Below, in pieces: positions 1 through 9,119 of a stretch of DNA of 64,000 bases; within the stretch, counting starts at the first letter, position 1, and every line of letters starts with the position of its first letter. This DNA is from Rhizobium sp. Pop5 (GTDB lineage: Bacteria > Pseudomonadota > Alphaproteobacteria > Rhizobiales > Rhizobiaceae), in NCBI RefSeq assembly GCF_024721175.1, contig NZ_CP099399.1:1612001-1676000 (forward strand), written 5' to 3'. Position numbers and translations under genes: made by a program. The notes under the pieces were generated by a model. It saw only the letters and a program-made list of their open reading frames with translations. It was not told the origin of the DNA and made no database searches.

Positions 1-228
1 GCCTTCGACGAAATCCTCGAAGATGCCTGTCCGAACGGCTTCATCATGGCAGCGCTGGGCCCGGTGCAGACGCATTCGCGCCGTCTCTGGTATTCCACCG
101 CAAGTCCGGAAGGCATGGATCGTTCAATCGCGCTGCATGTCGCGGTTATCCGCGCCATCCATGAGGGCAAGCCGGTTGAGGCGCGCGCCGCCATGATAGC
201 GCTGATCGACTGTCTCGCACACATATAA
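1..228 (+). CDS. GntR-family regulator, C-terminal fragment (FCD domain)
   Basis: This is the last 75 residues of a protein whose start lies left of the window. The reading frame is open from base 1 to a TAA stop. The residues HSRRLWYST and the following helix pair with GKPVEARAAM resemble the end of the all-helical FCD ligand-binding domain of FadR-type GntR regulators, where these helices close the effector pocket. The DNA-binding half is not visible, so its target and ligand cannot be judged. It converges on the ferredoxin reductase gene. Confidence 0.65.
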   Translation, partial: AFDEILEDACPNGFIMAALGPVQTHSRRLWYSTASPEGMDRSIALHVAVIRAIHEGKPVEARAAMIALIDCLAHI

Positions 229-229
229 A

Positions 230-253
230 AACGGCCCCGTTTCCGGAGCCGTT
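230..253 (-). terminator. Rho-independent terminator for fpr
   Basis: Arms AACGGC and GCCGTT pair around an inner CCG/CGG pair and a short loop. Read on the minus strand the hairpin is followed by TTTTATATG, and it lies 28 bp beyond the fpr stop. It also sits just after the GntR stop and may act in both directions. Confidence 0.7.
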
Positions 254-280
254 GTCAGATCGGATTGTCTCAATAAAACG

Positions 281-1093
281 TCAGCCGACGAAAGCGCGTT
301 CGATGACGAATTCGGCGGGCTTGCTGTTGGCGCCTTCGTTGAGGCCGGCCTTTTCGAGCAGTTCCTTGGTGTCCTTGAGCATAGCCGAGGAACCGCAGAT
401 CATGCCTCGGTCGATCGCCGGATCGAGCGGCGGCACGCCGAGATCGGTGAACAGCTTTCCGGAGGAGATCAGGTCGGTGATACGGCCGCGATATTCGAAA
501 TCCTCGCGCGTGACAGTCGCATAGTGGCGCAGCTTGTCGCCGACGACTTCCTTCAGCAACTCGTCATTCTGGATCTCGTGCACGAGGTCGAACCCGTATT
601 TCAGCTCGGCGACATCACGGGTCGTATGGGTGAGGATGACTTCCTCGAACTTTTCATAGGTCTCGGGATCGCGGATCAGGCTGGCGAAAGGCGCAACACC
701 CGTTCCCGTCGAGAACATGTAGAGACGGCGGCCGGGGGTGAGCGCGTCGAGCACCAGCGTGCCGGTCGGCTTCTTGCGCATCAGCACTTGATCGCCCGGC
801 TTGATCGCCTGAAGGTGCGAGGTGAGCGGACCGTCCGGCACCTTGATCGAGAAGAATTCAAGTTCTTCGGCCCAGGCGGGGCTGGCGATCGAATAAGCGC
901 GGAAGACCGGCTTGCCCTCGACCATCAGGCCGATCATTGCGAATTCGCCGGAACGGAAACGGAAGCCCTGCGGCCGGGTCATCGTGAAGCGAAAGAGCCG
1001 GTCGGTATAATGCGTCACGGCAAGCACCGTCTCAGCGTAGACGCCGGCGGGGATGGACGGAGCGAAGTCTTCGGTCTTTGCAGGCGCGTTCAT
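281..1093 (-). CDS. fpr: Ferredoxin/flavodoxin-NADP+ reductase
   Basis: A 270-residue FAD enzyme of the bacterial FNR family. It moves electrons between NADPH and ferredoxin or flavodoxin and is often linked to oxidative stress and iron-sulfur metabolism. The FAD-binding motif RAYS is at residues 65-68, the NADP-binding motif GTGVAPF at 130-136, and the protein ends in FVG, as short bacterial FNRs do. The frame stays open upstream to 1228. The ATG at 1093 was chosen because family homology begins there and the extra 45 residues look non-coding. No strong ribosome site is visible, so the start is moderately certain. It is a single-gene unit with its own terminator. Confidence 0.9.
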   Translation of the reverse strand: MNAPAKTEDFAPSIPAGVYAETVLAVTHYTDRLFRFTMTRPQGFRFRSGEFAMIGLMVEGKPVFRAYSIASPAWAEELEFFSIKVPDGPLTSHLQAIKPGDQVLMRKKPTGTLVLDALTPGRRLYMFSTGTGVAPFASLIRDPETYEKFEEVILTHTTRDVAELKYGFDLVHEIQNDELLKEVVGDKLRHYATVTREDFEYRGRITDLISSGKLFTDLGVPPLDPAIDRGMICGSSAMLKDTKELLEKAGLNEGANSKPAEFVIERAFVG

Positions 1094-1441
1094 TGCGGTA
1101 GAGGATCCCGTTTCGTCGGATGCACTGTCGAATGCGAGGCAGATATTACATATCCGGCCGAAATTAAAGGCATTCCATTCCATCCAACGCTCATGAAGGG
1201 AAATATGCATGTCCTTGTCAGGATTCAATGGCAGGCCAGACGACGAGGGGAATGCCGTATTTCCCGCTGGCGAAGGCGGGCAAAGGATGCATATTAGAGC
1301 GGCGTGCCTGTTGCGGACGCCGGTTTTCGGCGAAAACGGTGCGACAACAAGGACCTACGGCGCCGACCCCTGCACAGAGTTCGGCGATGATGGCGAAAAG
1401 AGACGCTTGCCGGGCAAGCGCGATAGGGCGGTCGGGGGAAT
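1094..1441. other. Intergenic region between fpr and pcs
   Basis: This 348-bp gap between divergent genes must hold both promoters. The fpr frame runs open through part of it, but the translation resembles nothing recognisable. No clear operator, RNA gene or repeat was found by eye. Confidence 0.5.
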
Positions 1442-2170
1442 ATGAAAATTTTCAACTACAAACGTGTTCCTTACGCGGAGATGCGCGCCTTTTCCGTCCA
1501 TATTCTGACGGCTTCCGGCTCCTTTCTTGCCTTTCTCGGTGTCGTCGCGGCTGCCGAGCACCGCTTCATCGACATGTTCTGGTGGCTGGGGCTCGCCCTC
1601 CTCGTCGATGGTATCGACGGTCCGATTGCCCGCAAGGTGCGCGTCAAGGAAGTGCTGCCGAACTGGTCGGGCGACACGCTCGACAATATCATCGATTATG
1701 TCACCTACGTGCTGCTGCCGGCTTTCGCGCTCTATCAGAGCGGCATGATCGGCGAACCCTGGTCCTTCGCCGCCGCCGGCATGATCGTCGTCTCCAGCGC
1801 CATCTATTATGCCGATATGGGCATGAAAACGGACGAGTATTTCTTCTCCGGCTTCCCCGTGGTCTGGAACATGATCGTCTTCACATTGTTCGTCATCGAT
1901 GCGAGCGCGACGACGGCGCTTGCCGTCGTGACCGTTTCGGTGGTGCTGACCTTCCTGCCGATCAATTTCCTGCATCCTGTCCGCGTGAAACGGCTGCGCC
2001 CGCTCAATCTCGGCGTCTTTTTGCTGTGGTCCGCGCTCGGCATCTATTCGCTGCTGCTGCATTTCGACACGCCCGAATGGGCGCTCATTCTCTTTATCGC
2101 GAGCGGTATCTATCTTTACGTGATCGGCGCGGTGCTGCAATTTTTCCCCGCCCTCGGACGTGAAGCTTAG
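1442..2170 (+). CDS. pcs: Phosphatidylcholine synthase
   Basis: An integral inner-membrane enzyme of 242 residues that condenses CDP-diacylglycerol with choline to give phosphatidylcholine and CMP. This one-step route is typical of rhizobia and related host-associated bacteria. The CDP-alcohol phosphotransferase signature is present with the long spacing characteristic of Pcs: D59-G60, A63-R64, G77, D81 and D85. About seven hydrophobic segments follow. The length matches known rhizobial Pcs proteins. The next gene begins 10 bp after the stop, so the two are probably co-transcribed. Confidence 0.93.
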   Translation: MKIFNYKRVPYAEMRAFSVHILTASGSFLAFLGVVAAAEHRFIDMFWWLGLALLVDGIDGPIARKVRVKEVLPNWSGDTLDNIIDYVTYVLLPAFALYQSGMIGEPWSFAAAGMIVVSSAIYYADMGMKTDEYFFSGFPVVWNMIVFTLFVIDASATTALAVVTVSVVLTFLPINFLHPVRVKRLRPLNLGVFLLWSALGIYSLLLHFDTPEWALILFIASGIYLYVIGAVLQFFPALGREA

Positions 2171-2180
2171 GAGAGGCACG

Positions 2181-3161
2181 ATGACCAAGACGCAGGTGGT
2201 TTCATTCTCGAGGACGGGTGGGCCGGAGGTCTTCGAATATGTCGACGTCGATCTTCCCAAGCCTTCGGCCGGTGAGGTGCAGATCAGGCATGCGGCGGTC
2301 GGCCTCAATTTCATCGACGTCTATTTCCGCAACGGCTCCTATAAGGCGCCGCACCTGCCTTTCGTCACCGGCAAGGAGGGCGCCGGCACCGTGACGGCGG
2401 TCGGGCCCGGTGTCGAGGATTTTAAAGTTGGCGATCGTGTCGCCTATGCCGGCGCCGACGGCGCCTATAGCGTCGAGCGCAACATCGAGACGCGCCACCT
2501 GGTGCATGTGCCGGACGGCGTTAAACTTGAAACGGCGGCGGCGATGATGCTGAAGGGCATGACCGCCGAATATCTGCTCAATCGCACCTTCAAGGTTGGC
2601 TCTGAGACGGTGCTCCTGTTCCATGCCGCCGCCGGCGGCGTGGGGCTCATCGCCGGGCAGTGGGCCAAGGCACTTGGCGCGACCGTCATCGGCACTGCGG
2701 GCTCGCAGGATAAGATCGAGCTCGCGCTCGCCCACGGCTACGACCATGTGATCAACTACAGGAGCGAAAACTTCGTCGACCGCGTCCGTGATATCACGGG
2801 CGGCAAGGGCGTGAATGTCGTCTACGATTCGATCGGCCGAGATACTTTTCCACAGTCGCTCGATTGCCTGAAGCCGCGCGGCTTTTTTGTCTCATTCGGC
2901 CAATCCTCCGGGCCGATCGAGAATTTTACCCTCGCCATGCTGGCGCAGAAGGGCTCCCTCTTTGCGACGCGGCCAACCCTCTTCACCTATATCGCCGCCC
3001 GCCAGGACCTGATCGACAGTGCAAACGCGCTATTTGATGTTGTGCAAAGCAACAAAGTGCGTATCAATGTCAGCCAAACCTATCCGTTGCGTGAGGTTGG
3101 GCGGGCTCACGCGGATCTGGAAGCAAGAAAAACAACAGGAACGACGCTGCTGATCCCATGA
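2181..3161 (+). CDS. NADPH:quinone oxidoreductase (zinc-independent MDR family)
   Basis: A 326-residue medium-chain dehydrogenase/reductase of the quinone reductase (Qor) group. It has an N-terminal GroES-like domain, the segment HAAAGGVG that begins the NADPH-binding Rossmann fold near residue 152, and no zinc-ligand cluster. The expected reaction is NADPH-dependent reduction of quinones or reactive enones in the cytosol. The ATG at 2181 was chosen because AGGAG lies just upstream. A longer frame from 2160 would overlap pcs without a ribosome site. It closely follows pcs but no metabolic link is evident. Confidence 0.88.
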   Translation: MTKTQVVSFSRTGGPEVFEYVDVDLPKPSAGEVQIRHAAVGLNFIDVYFRNGSYKAPHLPFVTGKEGAGTVTAVGPGVEDFKVGDRVAYAGADGAYSVERNIETRHLVHVPDGVKLETAAAMMLKGMTAEYLLNRTFKVGSETVLLFHAAAGGVGLIAGQWAKALGATVIGTAGSQDKIELALAHGYDHVINYRSENFVDRVRDITGGKGVNVVYDSIGRDTFPQSLDCLKPRGFFVSFGQSSGPIENFTLAMLAQKGSLFATRPTLFTYIAARQDLIDSANALFDVVQSNKVRINVSQTYPLREVGRAHADLEARKTTGTTLLIP

Positions 3162-3201
3162 GATCCGAACGGACCGATCGGCAGAAGAAAATGAGGGGAA
3201 C

Positions 3202-4770
3202 GTGTCGCCATTGAATGTACCGGATTCCGGTGCGTTATTATCGGTCCAGAAGCTGACCAAGTTTTTCGGCAGCTTCGCCGCCTGCAATGAAATCGATCTC
3301 GATATTGCGCCGGGCGAAATTCATGCGCTTCTCGGCGAAAACGGCGCAGGCAAATCCACGCTGGTGAAGATGCTGTTCGGTGTTCTGGAGCCGACGCATG
3401 GGCATATCCTCTGGCAGGGCAAGCCTGTCTCGATTACCTCGCCAGGCGAAGCCCGCAAGCTTGGCATCGGCATGGTTTTCCAGCATTTCTCCCTGTTCGA
3501 GGCGCTGACGGTTGCCGAAAACATCGCGCTGTCGCTCGATGACGCCATCCCGATCGACAGAATCGCCGAGGAGGCGAGGGCGCTGTCGGTCGCTTACGGC
3601 CTGCCGCTCGATCCGCATGCCCATGTCGCCGATCTCTCGGTCGGCGAGCGTCAGCGCATCGAGATCGTCAGGGCGCTGCTGCAGAACCCCAAGCTCATTA
3701 TTCTCGACGAGCCGACCTCGGTGCTGACGCCGCAGGAGGCCGACAGGCTGTTCGAAACTCTTTTCAAACTGCGGGCCGAGCGCCGTTCTGTTCTCTATAT
3801 CAGCCATCGTCTGGAAGAGGTTCAGCGCATCTGCGATCGGGCGACCGTTCTGCGTCATGGCCGCGTGACCGGCGCCTGCGATCCGAAGCGGGAAACGCCG
3901 GCCTCGCTCGCCCGCATGATGGTCGGCAGCGAGGTAGCGGCCGTTACCCATCCGGAGCGCAGTGACAAGGGCGAGGTGCAGCTCGCGGTCGCGAATCTTT
4001 CCGTCGCCGCGCGTACGCCTTTCGCCATGCCGCTTCGGGATGTGTCGATGACCGTGCGCTCGGGCGAGATCCTTGCGATTGCCGGTGTGGCGGGCAACGG
4101 GCAAAGCGAGCTCTTCGATGCGCTCTCCGGCGAATATCCGGTCGCCTCGGCCGAGGCGATCGTCATCCGCAGGAAACACGTGGGCAATCAGGGCATTAAT
4201 GCCCGTCGCCTTCTCGGCGCCGGCTTCGTGCCGGAGGAGCGCCACGGCCATGCCGCCGTCTCGGCTATGAAACTGTCGGATAATCTCGTCCTTGCCCGCA
4301 GCCAATCGGATCGCAAGGCATTTCTCGGCCTATTCGGCATCATCCGCTCCGGTGCGGTGAAATCCGCCGCCAGGCGCATTTCCGAGGCCATGGATGTCCG
4401 CAAGAGCGGCGAAGATCCGGCCGCCGGTTCGCTCTCTGGCGGCAATTTGCAGAAATTCATCGTCGGCCGCGAGCTCGACCGCCAGCCGGCGGTGCTCGTC
4501 GTCAACCAGCCGACCTGGGGTGTGGATGCAGGCGCCGCGAGCCGCATCCGCCAGGCCCTGGTCGATCTCGCAAGAAGCGGTTCGGCCGTCGTCGTCATCA
4601 GCCAGGATCTCGACGAGATCTTCGAAGTGGCGACCGATATCGCCGTCATCTCCGAAGGCCGCCTTTCGAGGCCGTTTCCGGCGAGCGAACTGACACGTGA
4701 AAAGATCGGCCTGCTGATGGGCGGCTTGCACGAGAGCGGTTCCGCGGCGGAGGCAGCCCATGCGCATTGA
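3202..4770 (+). CDS. ABC transporter ATP-binding protein, BMP/nucleoside type
   Basis: A 522-residue duplicated ATPase with two ABC cassettes in tandem, as in ribose- and nucleoside-type importers. The first cassette has Walker A GENGAGKST and signature LSVGERQR. The second has a degenerate Walker A around GVAGNGQSE and signature LSGGNLQK. It starts at GTG 3202 behind GAGGGGAA. It overlaps the downstream permease gene by 11 bp. Together with two permeases and a BMP-family binding protein it forms a complete importer of the YufNOPQ/RnsABCD type. Known family members carry purine or other nucleosides. The exact substrate here is inferred only. Confidence 0.9.
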   Translation: MSPLNVPDSGALLSVQKLTKFFGSFAACNEIDLDIAPGEIHALLGENGAGKSTLVKMLFGVLEPTHGHILWQGKPVSITSPGEARKLGIGMVFQHFSLFEALTVAENIALSLDDAIPIDRIAEEARALSVAYGLPLDPHAHVADLSVGERQRIEIVRALLQNPKLIILDEPTSVLTPQEADRLFETLFKLRAERRSVLYISHRLEEVQRICDRATVLRHGRVTGACDPKRETPASLARMMVGSEVAAVTHPERSDKGEVQLAVANLSVAARTPFAMPLRDVSMTVRSGEILAIAGVAGNGQSELFDALSGEYPVASAEAIVIRRKHVGNQGINARRLLGAGFVPEERHGHAAVSAMKLSDNLVLARSQSDRKAFLGLFGIIRSGAVKSAARRISEAMDVRKSGEDPAAGSLSGGNLQKFIVGRELDRQPAVLVVNQPTWGVDAGAASRIRQALVDLARSGSAVVVISQDLDEIFEVATDIAVISEGRLSRPFPASELTREKIGLLMGGLHESGSAAEAAHAH

Positions 4771-5845
4771 ACTTGAAAAACGCCCCGACGTCTCGAAACT
4801 CTTCGGCGTCGTCTCGCCGCTTCTTGCCCTTGTCCTGACGCTGATTTTCGGCGCCATCATGTTCGCCATGCTTGGCAAGGATCCGGTCGAGGCGCTGGAT
4901 GCCTTCTTCGTCGAGCCGCTCCTTGAGGTCTGGTCGCTGCACGAGCTGGCGATCAAGGCCGCGCCCCTGATCCTGATCGCCGTCGGCCTTGCCGTCTGCT
5001 ACCGCTCGAACAACTGGAATATTGGCGCCGAAGGCCAGTTCACCATCGGCGCCATCACCGGCTCTTATATCCCGATCGTCTTCTACGACTGGCATTCGCC
5101 GCTGGTACTGCCGCTGATGCTGATGACAGGTGCGCTCGGCGGCGCGCTTTTTGCGGCCATTCCCGCTCTTTTGAAGGCGCATTTCAACACCAATGAGATC
5201 CTGACATCGCTGATGTTGGTCTATATCGCCCAGCTCTTCCTCGATTGGCTGATTCGCGGCGCCTGGCGCGATCCGAAGGGTTTCAACTTTCCCGTCTCTC
5301 GCGATTTCGCGCCGGAAGCGGTGCTGCCCGCGATCTGGGAGGAATCGGGCCGGGCCCATTGGGCCTTCATCTTCGCCATCGTTGCGGCGATCGGCGTCTG
5401 GTTCATGCTGCGCTACACGCTGAAGGGCTTCGAGGTCGTCGTGCTCGGCCAGTCGGAGCGGGCAGGGCGCTTCGCCGGCTTCTCTTCGAAGAAGATGATC
5501 TGGTTCAGCTTCCTCTTCTCCGGCGCGCTCGCGGGCCTTGCCGGCATTTGTGAGGTCTCCGGCTCGATCGGCCACCTGCAGCCGGCGATCTCGCCCGGCT
5601 ATGGTTTCAGCGCCATTATCGTCGCCTTCCTCGGACGCCTCAATCCGCTCGGCATCATCGCCTCTGGCCTGGTGCTGGCGCTGACTTATCTCGGCGGCGA
5701 GGCGGCGCAGCTTTCGATCGGCGTTTCGGACAAGGTTACCCGCGTCTTCCAGGGGCTGCTGCTGTTCTTCGTGCTCTCCTGCGATACGCTGATCTACTAC
5801 AAAATCCGCATCATCTGGTCGCGGGTAAAGGGCGGCGCGGCATGA
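4760..5845 (+). CDS. ABC transporter permease, BMP/nucleoside type (first subunit)
   Basis: A 361-residue membrane protein of the BPD_transp_2 family with around ten hydrophobic segments. The conserved stretch NIGAEGQ, typical of nucleoside-type permeases, is near residue 92. It overlaps the ATPase gene in front and shares an ATGA overlap with the second permease behind, indicating translational coupling. It is expected to form a heterodimeric channel with that permease. Confidence 0.9.
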   Translation: MRIELEKRPDVSKLFGVVSPLLALVLTLIFGAIMFAMLGKDPVEALDAFFVEPLLEVWSLHELAIKAAPLILIAVGLAVCYRSNNWNIGAEGQFTIGAITGSYIPIVFYDWHSPLVLPLMLMTGALGGALFAAIPALLKAHFNTNEILTSLMLVYIAQLFLDWLIRGAWRDPKGFNFPVSRDFAPEAVLPAIWEESGRAHWAFIFAIVAAIGVWFMLRYTLKGFEVVVLGQSERAGRFAGFSSKKMIWFSFLFSGALAGLAGICEVSGSIGHLQPAISPGYGFSAIIVAFLGRLNPLGIIASGLVLALTYLGGEAAQLSIGVSDKVTRVFQGLLLFFVLSCDTLIYYKIRIIWSRVKGGAA

Positions 5846-6762
5846 GCATCTTCGAAGCCATTCTCCTGACCGTCATCACCGCCTCCACGCCGCTCGTCAT
5901 CGCCGCACTCGGCGAATTGGTGACGGAGCGCTCCGGCGTCCTCAATCTCGGCGTCGAGGGCATGATGATCATGGGGGCGGTCGCCGCTTTCGCCGGCGCG
6001 CAGATGTCGGGCTCCCCCTATGTCGGAATCATTTGCGGCATCGTCGCCGGGGCGCTTTTTTCGCTGCTCTTCGCCTTTCTGACGCTGACCCTGGTGGCAA
6101 ACCAGGTGGCCACCGGTCTGGCGCTGACCCTTCTCGGTCTTGGCGTATCTGGCCAGCTGGGGGAGCCCTTCGTCAGCGTGCCAGGTATCCGGCTGGGAGA
6201 GATCGTTATTCCCGTTCTGTCCGATATTCCCGTTATCGGCCCGGTTCTCTTCAAACAGGACCTGATCTTCTATCTGTCGATCGCGTTGGTGGTCGGCGTC
6301 AGCTGGTTCCTGTTCCGCAGCCGGGTGGGGCTCAAGCTCCGTGCGATCGGCGACAGTCACGCTTCGGCCCACGCGCTCGGCATTCACGTCATCCGCACGC
6401 GCTATCTCGCTGTTATGTTCGGCGGTGCCTGTGCCGGTCTTGCCGGCGCGCAGCTTTCGCTCGTCTATACCCCGCAGTGGGTGGAAAACATGTCGGCCGG
6501 CCGCGGCTGGATCACGCTGGCATTGGTGGTTTTCGCCTCCTGGCGGCCGTGGCGGGTTTTCGCCGGCGGTTATCTCTTCGGCGCCGTCACGATCCTCCAG
6601 CTTCACGCTCAGGCCTTCGGTCTCGGCATTCCCTCGCAGTTCCTCTCGATGCTGCCCTACGCCGCGACTATTGTGGTTCTCATCATCATTTCCCATAATC
6701 GGCGCACGACGTTGATCAATACGCCCGCGTCGCTCGGAAAAGCATTCGTACCGGAGCGATAG
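5842..6762 (+). CDS. ABC transporter permease, BMP/nucleoside type (second subunit)
   Basis: A 306-residue BPD_transp_2 permease with the family segment LNLGVEGMM near residue 34 and about nine membrane helices. It overlaps the preceding permease by 4 bp. Members of this pair are homologous to the ribose-type permeases and work as a heterodimer. The binding protein gene follows 53 bp later. Confidence 0.9.
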   Translation: MSIFEAILLTVITASTPLVIAALGELVTERSGVLNLGVEGMMIMGAVAAFAGAQMSGSPYVGIICGIVAGALFSLLFAFLTLTLVANQVATGLALTLLGLGVSGQLGEPFVSVPGIRLGEIVIPVLSDIPVIGPVLFKQDLIFYLSIALVVGVSWFLFRSRVGLKLRAIGDSHASAHALGIHVIRTRYLAVMFGGACAGLAGAQLSLVYTPQWVENMSAGRGWITLALVVFASWRPWRVFAGGYLFGAVTILQLHAQAFGLGIPSQFLSMLPYAATIVVLIIISHNRRTTLINTPASLGKAFVPER

Positions 6763-6815
6763 AACAAGAATATAGGACGGGTTTCCGGAATAACTTCAAA
6801 CCAACAGGGGTTACC

Positions 6816-7892
6816 ATGAAGAAATACGCAATCGCACTTGCCGCATCGGCTGCTGCCGTGATCGGCATCTCCTCCGCCGCCCAGGCTGCGGACAAGACGA
6901 AGGTCTGCTTCGTCTATGTCGGTTCGCACACCGACGGCGGTTATTCGCAGGCGCACGATCTCGGCCGCCAGCAGGTCCAGGCAGAGTTCGGCGACAAGAT
7001 CGACACGCCTTACCTCGAAAACGTGCCGGAAGGTCCGGACGCCGAACGCGCCATCGAGCGTCTCGCCCGCTCCGGCTGCCAGCTGATCTTCACGACGTCC
7101 TTCGGCTTCATGGACGCGACCGTCAAGGTGGCTGCCAAGTTCCCGAAGGTCAAGTTCGAGCACGGCACCGGCTACAAGTCGGGCCCGAACCTCGCGACCT
7201 ACAACTCGCGCTTCTATGAAGGCCGCTACATCCTCGGTCAGATCGCCGCCAAGACCTCGAAGAATCATGGCGCTGCCTACATCGCTTCCTTCCCGATTCC
7301 TGAAGTCGTGATGGGCATCAACTCCTTCGAGCAGGGCGCAAAGTCGGTCGACCCGAGCTTCAAGCTGAAGGTCATCTGGGTCAACACCTGGTTTGATCCC
7401 GGCAAGGAAGCCGATGCCGCCAAGGCAATGGTCGATCAGGGCGTCGACGTGCTGACGCAGCATACCGACACGACCGCGCCGATGCAGGTTGCCGAAGAAC
7501 GTGGCATTCATGCTTTTGGCCAGGCCTCCGACATGATCGCAGCCGGCCCGAAGGCTCAGCTGACGGCGATCGTCGACACTTGGGGCGCTTACTACTCCAA
7601 GCGCGTTCACGCGCTTCTGGACGGCACCTGGAAGTCCGAGCAGAGCTGGGATGGCCTGAAGGACGGCATCCTGAAGATGGCGCCCTATACCAACATGCCT
7701 GACGACGTGAAGAAAATGGCCGAGGAAACCGAAGCCAAGATCAAGTCAGGCGAGTTGCATCCCTTCACCGGCCCGATCAACAAGCAGGACGGAACGCCCT
7801 GGCTGAAGGCCGGCGAGAAGGCCGATGACGGCACGCTTCTTGGCATGAATTTCTATGTCGAAGGCGTCGACGACAAGCTGCCGGCGCAATAA
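6816..7892 (+). CDS. BMP-family ABC transporter substrate-binding protein
   Basis: A 358-residue periplasmic protein with a clear Sec signal peptide (charged start, hydrophobic core, cleavage after AAQA near residue 24). The mature part matches the basic membrane protein (Bmp/PnrA) fold: the strand FVYVG at the beginning, then HTDGGYSQAH, and GADAD-like loops replaced here by VDVLTQHTDT. BMP proteins bind purine nucleosides in characterised cases. There is no lipobox cysteine, so it is soluble rather than a lipoprotein. Last gene of the importer operon and followed by a strong terminator. Confidence 0.9.
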   Translation: MKKYAIALAASAAAVIGISSAAQAADKTKVCFVYVGSHTDGGYSQAHDLGRQQVQAEFGDKIDTPYLENVPEGPDAERAIERLARSGCQLIFTTSFGFMDATVKVAAKFPKVKFEHGTGYKSGPNLATYNSRFYEGRYILGQIAAKTSKNHGAAYIASFPIPEVVMGINSFEQGAKSVDPSFKLKVIWVNTWFDPGKEADAAKAMVDQGVDVLTQHTDTTAPMQVAEERGIHAFGQASDMIAAGPKAQLTAIVDTWGAYYSKRVHALLDGTWKSEQSWDGLKDGILKMAPYTNMPDDVKKMAEETEAKIKSGELHPFTGPINKQDGTPWLKAGEKADDGTLLGMNFYVEGVDDKLPAQ

Positions 7893-7916
7893 ACAACTTT
7901 CAATTCGCAGTTGCGA

Positions 7917-7945
7917 AGAGCGCCCCTTGTGGGCGCTCTTTTTTT
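7917..7945 (+). terminator. Rho-independent terminator of the BMP importer operon
   Basis: A perfect 9-bp stem (AGAGCGCCC with GGGCGCTCT) around a 5-base loop is followed directly by a run of eight T. It lies 24 bp after the binding-protein stop. Confidence 0.92.
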
Positions 7946-8036
7946 CGCGGTGCATGCGAAGATTCCGATTTACAAAAGTAATACTATATGATTTTTTGAC
8001 CCTGCGCCGCGAGATGCGGCATTGGGAGAGGAAATC

Positions 8037-8999
8037 ATGAAATTGAAGACTGCACTTTTGAGTGCCACGATTCTTGCTGCCTGCATGTTCGGTTCGGCTT
8101 CGGCCGGCGGCTTGACTGTCGGCTTCTCGCAGATCGGCTCGGAATCGGGCTGGCGTGCGGCTGAAACGACCGTTACCAAGGAGCAGGCCAAGAAGCGTGG
8201 CATCGATCTGAAGTTTGCCGATGCACAGCAGAAGCAGGAAAACCAGATCAAGGCGCTGCGCTCCTTCATTGCTCAGGGCGTTGATGCCATCCTCATTGCT
8301 CCTGTTGTCGAAACCGGCTGGGACGATGTTCTCAAGGAAGCCAAGGAAGCCAAGATTCCGGTCATCCTTCTCGATCGCACCATCAAGGCTCCCGACGATC
8401 TCTACTTGACGGCGGTTACGTCGGATCTGGTTCATGAGGGCAAGGTTGCAGGCGACTTCCTCGTCAAGACCGTCGGCGACAAGAAGTGCAATGTCGTCGA
8501 GCTGCAGGGCACGACCGGTTCGTCCCCGGCCATCGCCCGCAAGAAGGGCTTCGAAGAGGCTCTTGCCGGCCACGACAACCTGAAGATCGTTCGCAGCCAG
8601 ACCGGTGACTTCACCCGCACCAAGGGCAAAGAAGTCATGGAAAGCTTCCTGAAGGCCGAGAATGGCGGCAAGGATATCTGCGCTCTCTACGCCCATAACG
8701 ACGACATGGCCGTCGGCGCCATCCAGGCGATCAAGGAAGCCGGCCTCAAGCCCGGCAAGGATATTCTCGTCGTCTCTATCGACGCCGTGCCTGATATCTT
8801 CAAGGCTATGTCCGAAGGCGAGTCCAATGCCACGGTCGAGCTGACGCCGAACATGGCAGGCCCGGCATTCGATGCGCTCGACGCCTATCTGAAGGACAAG
8901 AAGGCTCCGCCGAAGTGGATCCAGACCGAGTCCAAGCTCTACACGCCTTCCGACAACCCGATGAAGGTCTACGAAGAAAAGAAGGGTCAGGGCTACTGA
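8037..8999 (+). CDS. ytfQ: Sugar ABC transporter substrate-binding protein, YtfQ-like
   Basis: A 320-residue periplasmic binding protein of the Peripla_BP_4 family. The signal peptide ends after SASA near residue 23. Resemblance to Escherichia coli YtfQ, which binds galactofuranose, is visible in GFSQIGSESGWR at the start of the mature protein, LDRTI in the middle and YAHNDDMA further on. The ATG at 8037 is preceded by GGGAGAGGA. A TTG five codons earlier would place the ribosome site inside the gene. It is first in an operon with ATPase, two permeases and a GntR regulator. Galactofuranose is the likely but unproven ligand. Confidence 0.9.
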   Translation: MKLKTALLSATILAACMFGSASAGGLTVGFSQIGSESGWRAAETTVTKEQAKKRGIDLKFADAQQKQENQIKALRSFIAQGVDAILIAPVVETGWDDVLKEAKEAKIPVILLDRTIKAPDDLYLTAVTSDLVHEGKVAGDFLVKTVGDKKCNVVELQGTTGSSPAIARKKGFEEALAGHDNLKIVRSQTGDFTRTKGKEVMESFLKAENGGKDICALYAHNDDMAVGAIQAIKEAGLKPGKDILVVSIDAVPDIFKAMSEGESNATVELTPNMAGPAFDALDAYLKDKKAPPKWIQTESKLYTPSDNPMKVYEEKKGQGY

Positions 9000-9012
9000 T
9001 TTGAACCTGGAA

Positions 9013-9074
9013 CCGCACCGGCCCATTATGGACCGGTGCGGAACTGCCGGTGTCGGGCCGGGCGTGATGCCCGG
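9013..9074 (+). other. Two hairpins between binding-protein and ATPase genes
   Basis: A 9-bp stem (CCGCACCGG with CCGGTGCGG, 9013-9041) and a second 6-bp stem (CCGGGC with GCCCGG, 9058-9074) occupy the 120-bp gap. Neither has a T run. Such structures between binding-protein and membrane-component genes commonly protect the upstream mRNA and lower downstream expression; that role is inferred. Confidence 0.6.
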
Positions 9075-9119
9075 ACTCGGCATGGGCGTAAGGCGCAATA
9101 TCAGGAAACCGCAGCCCTC

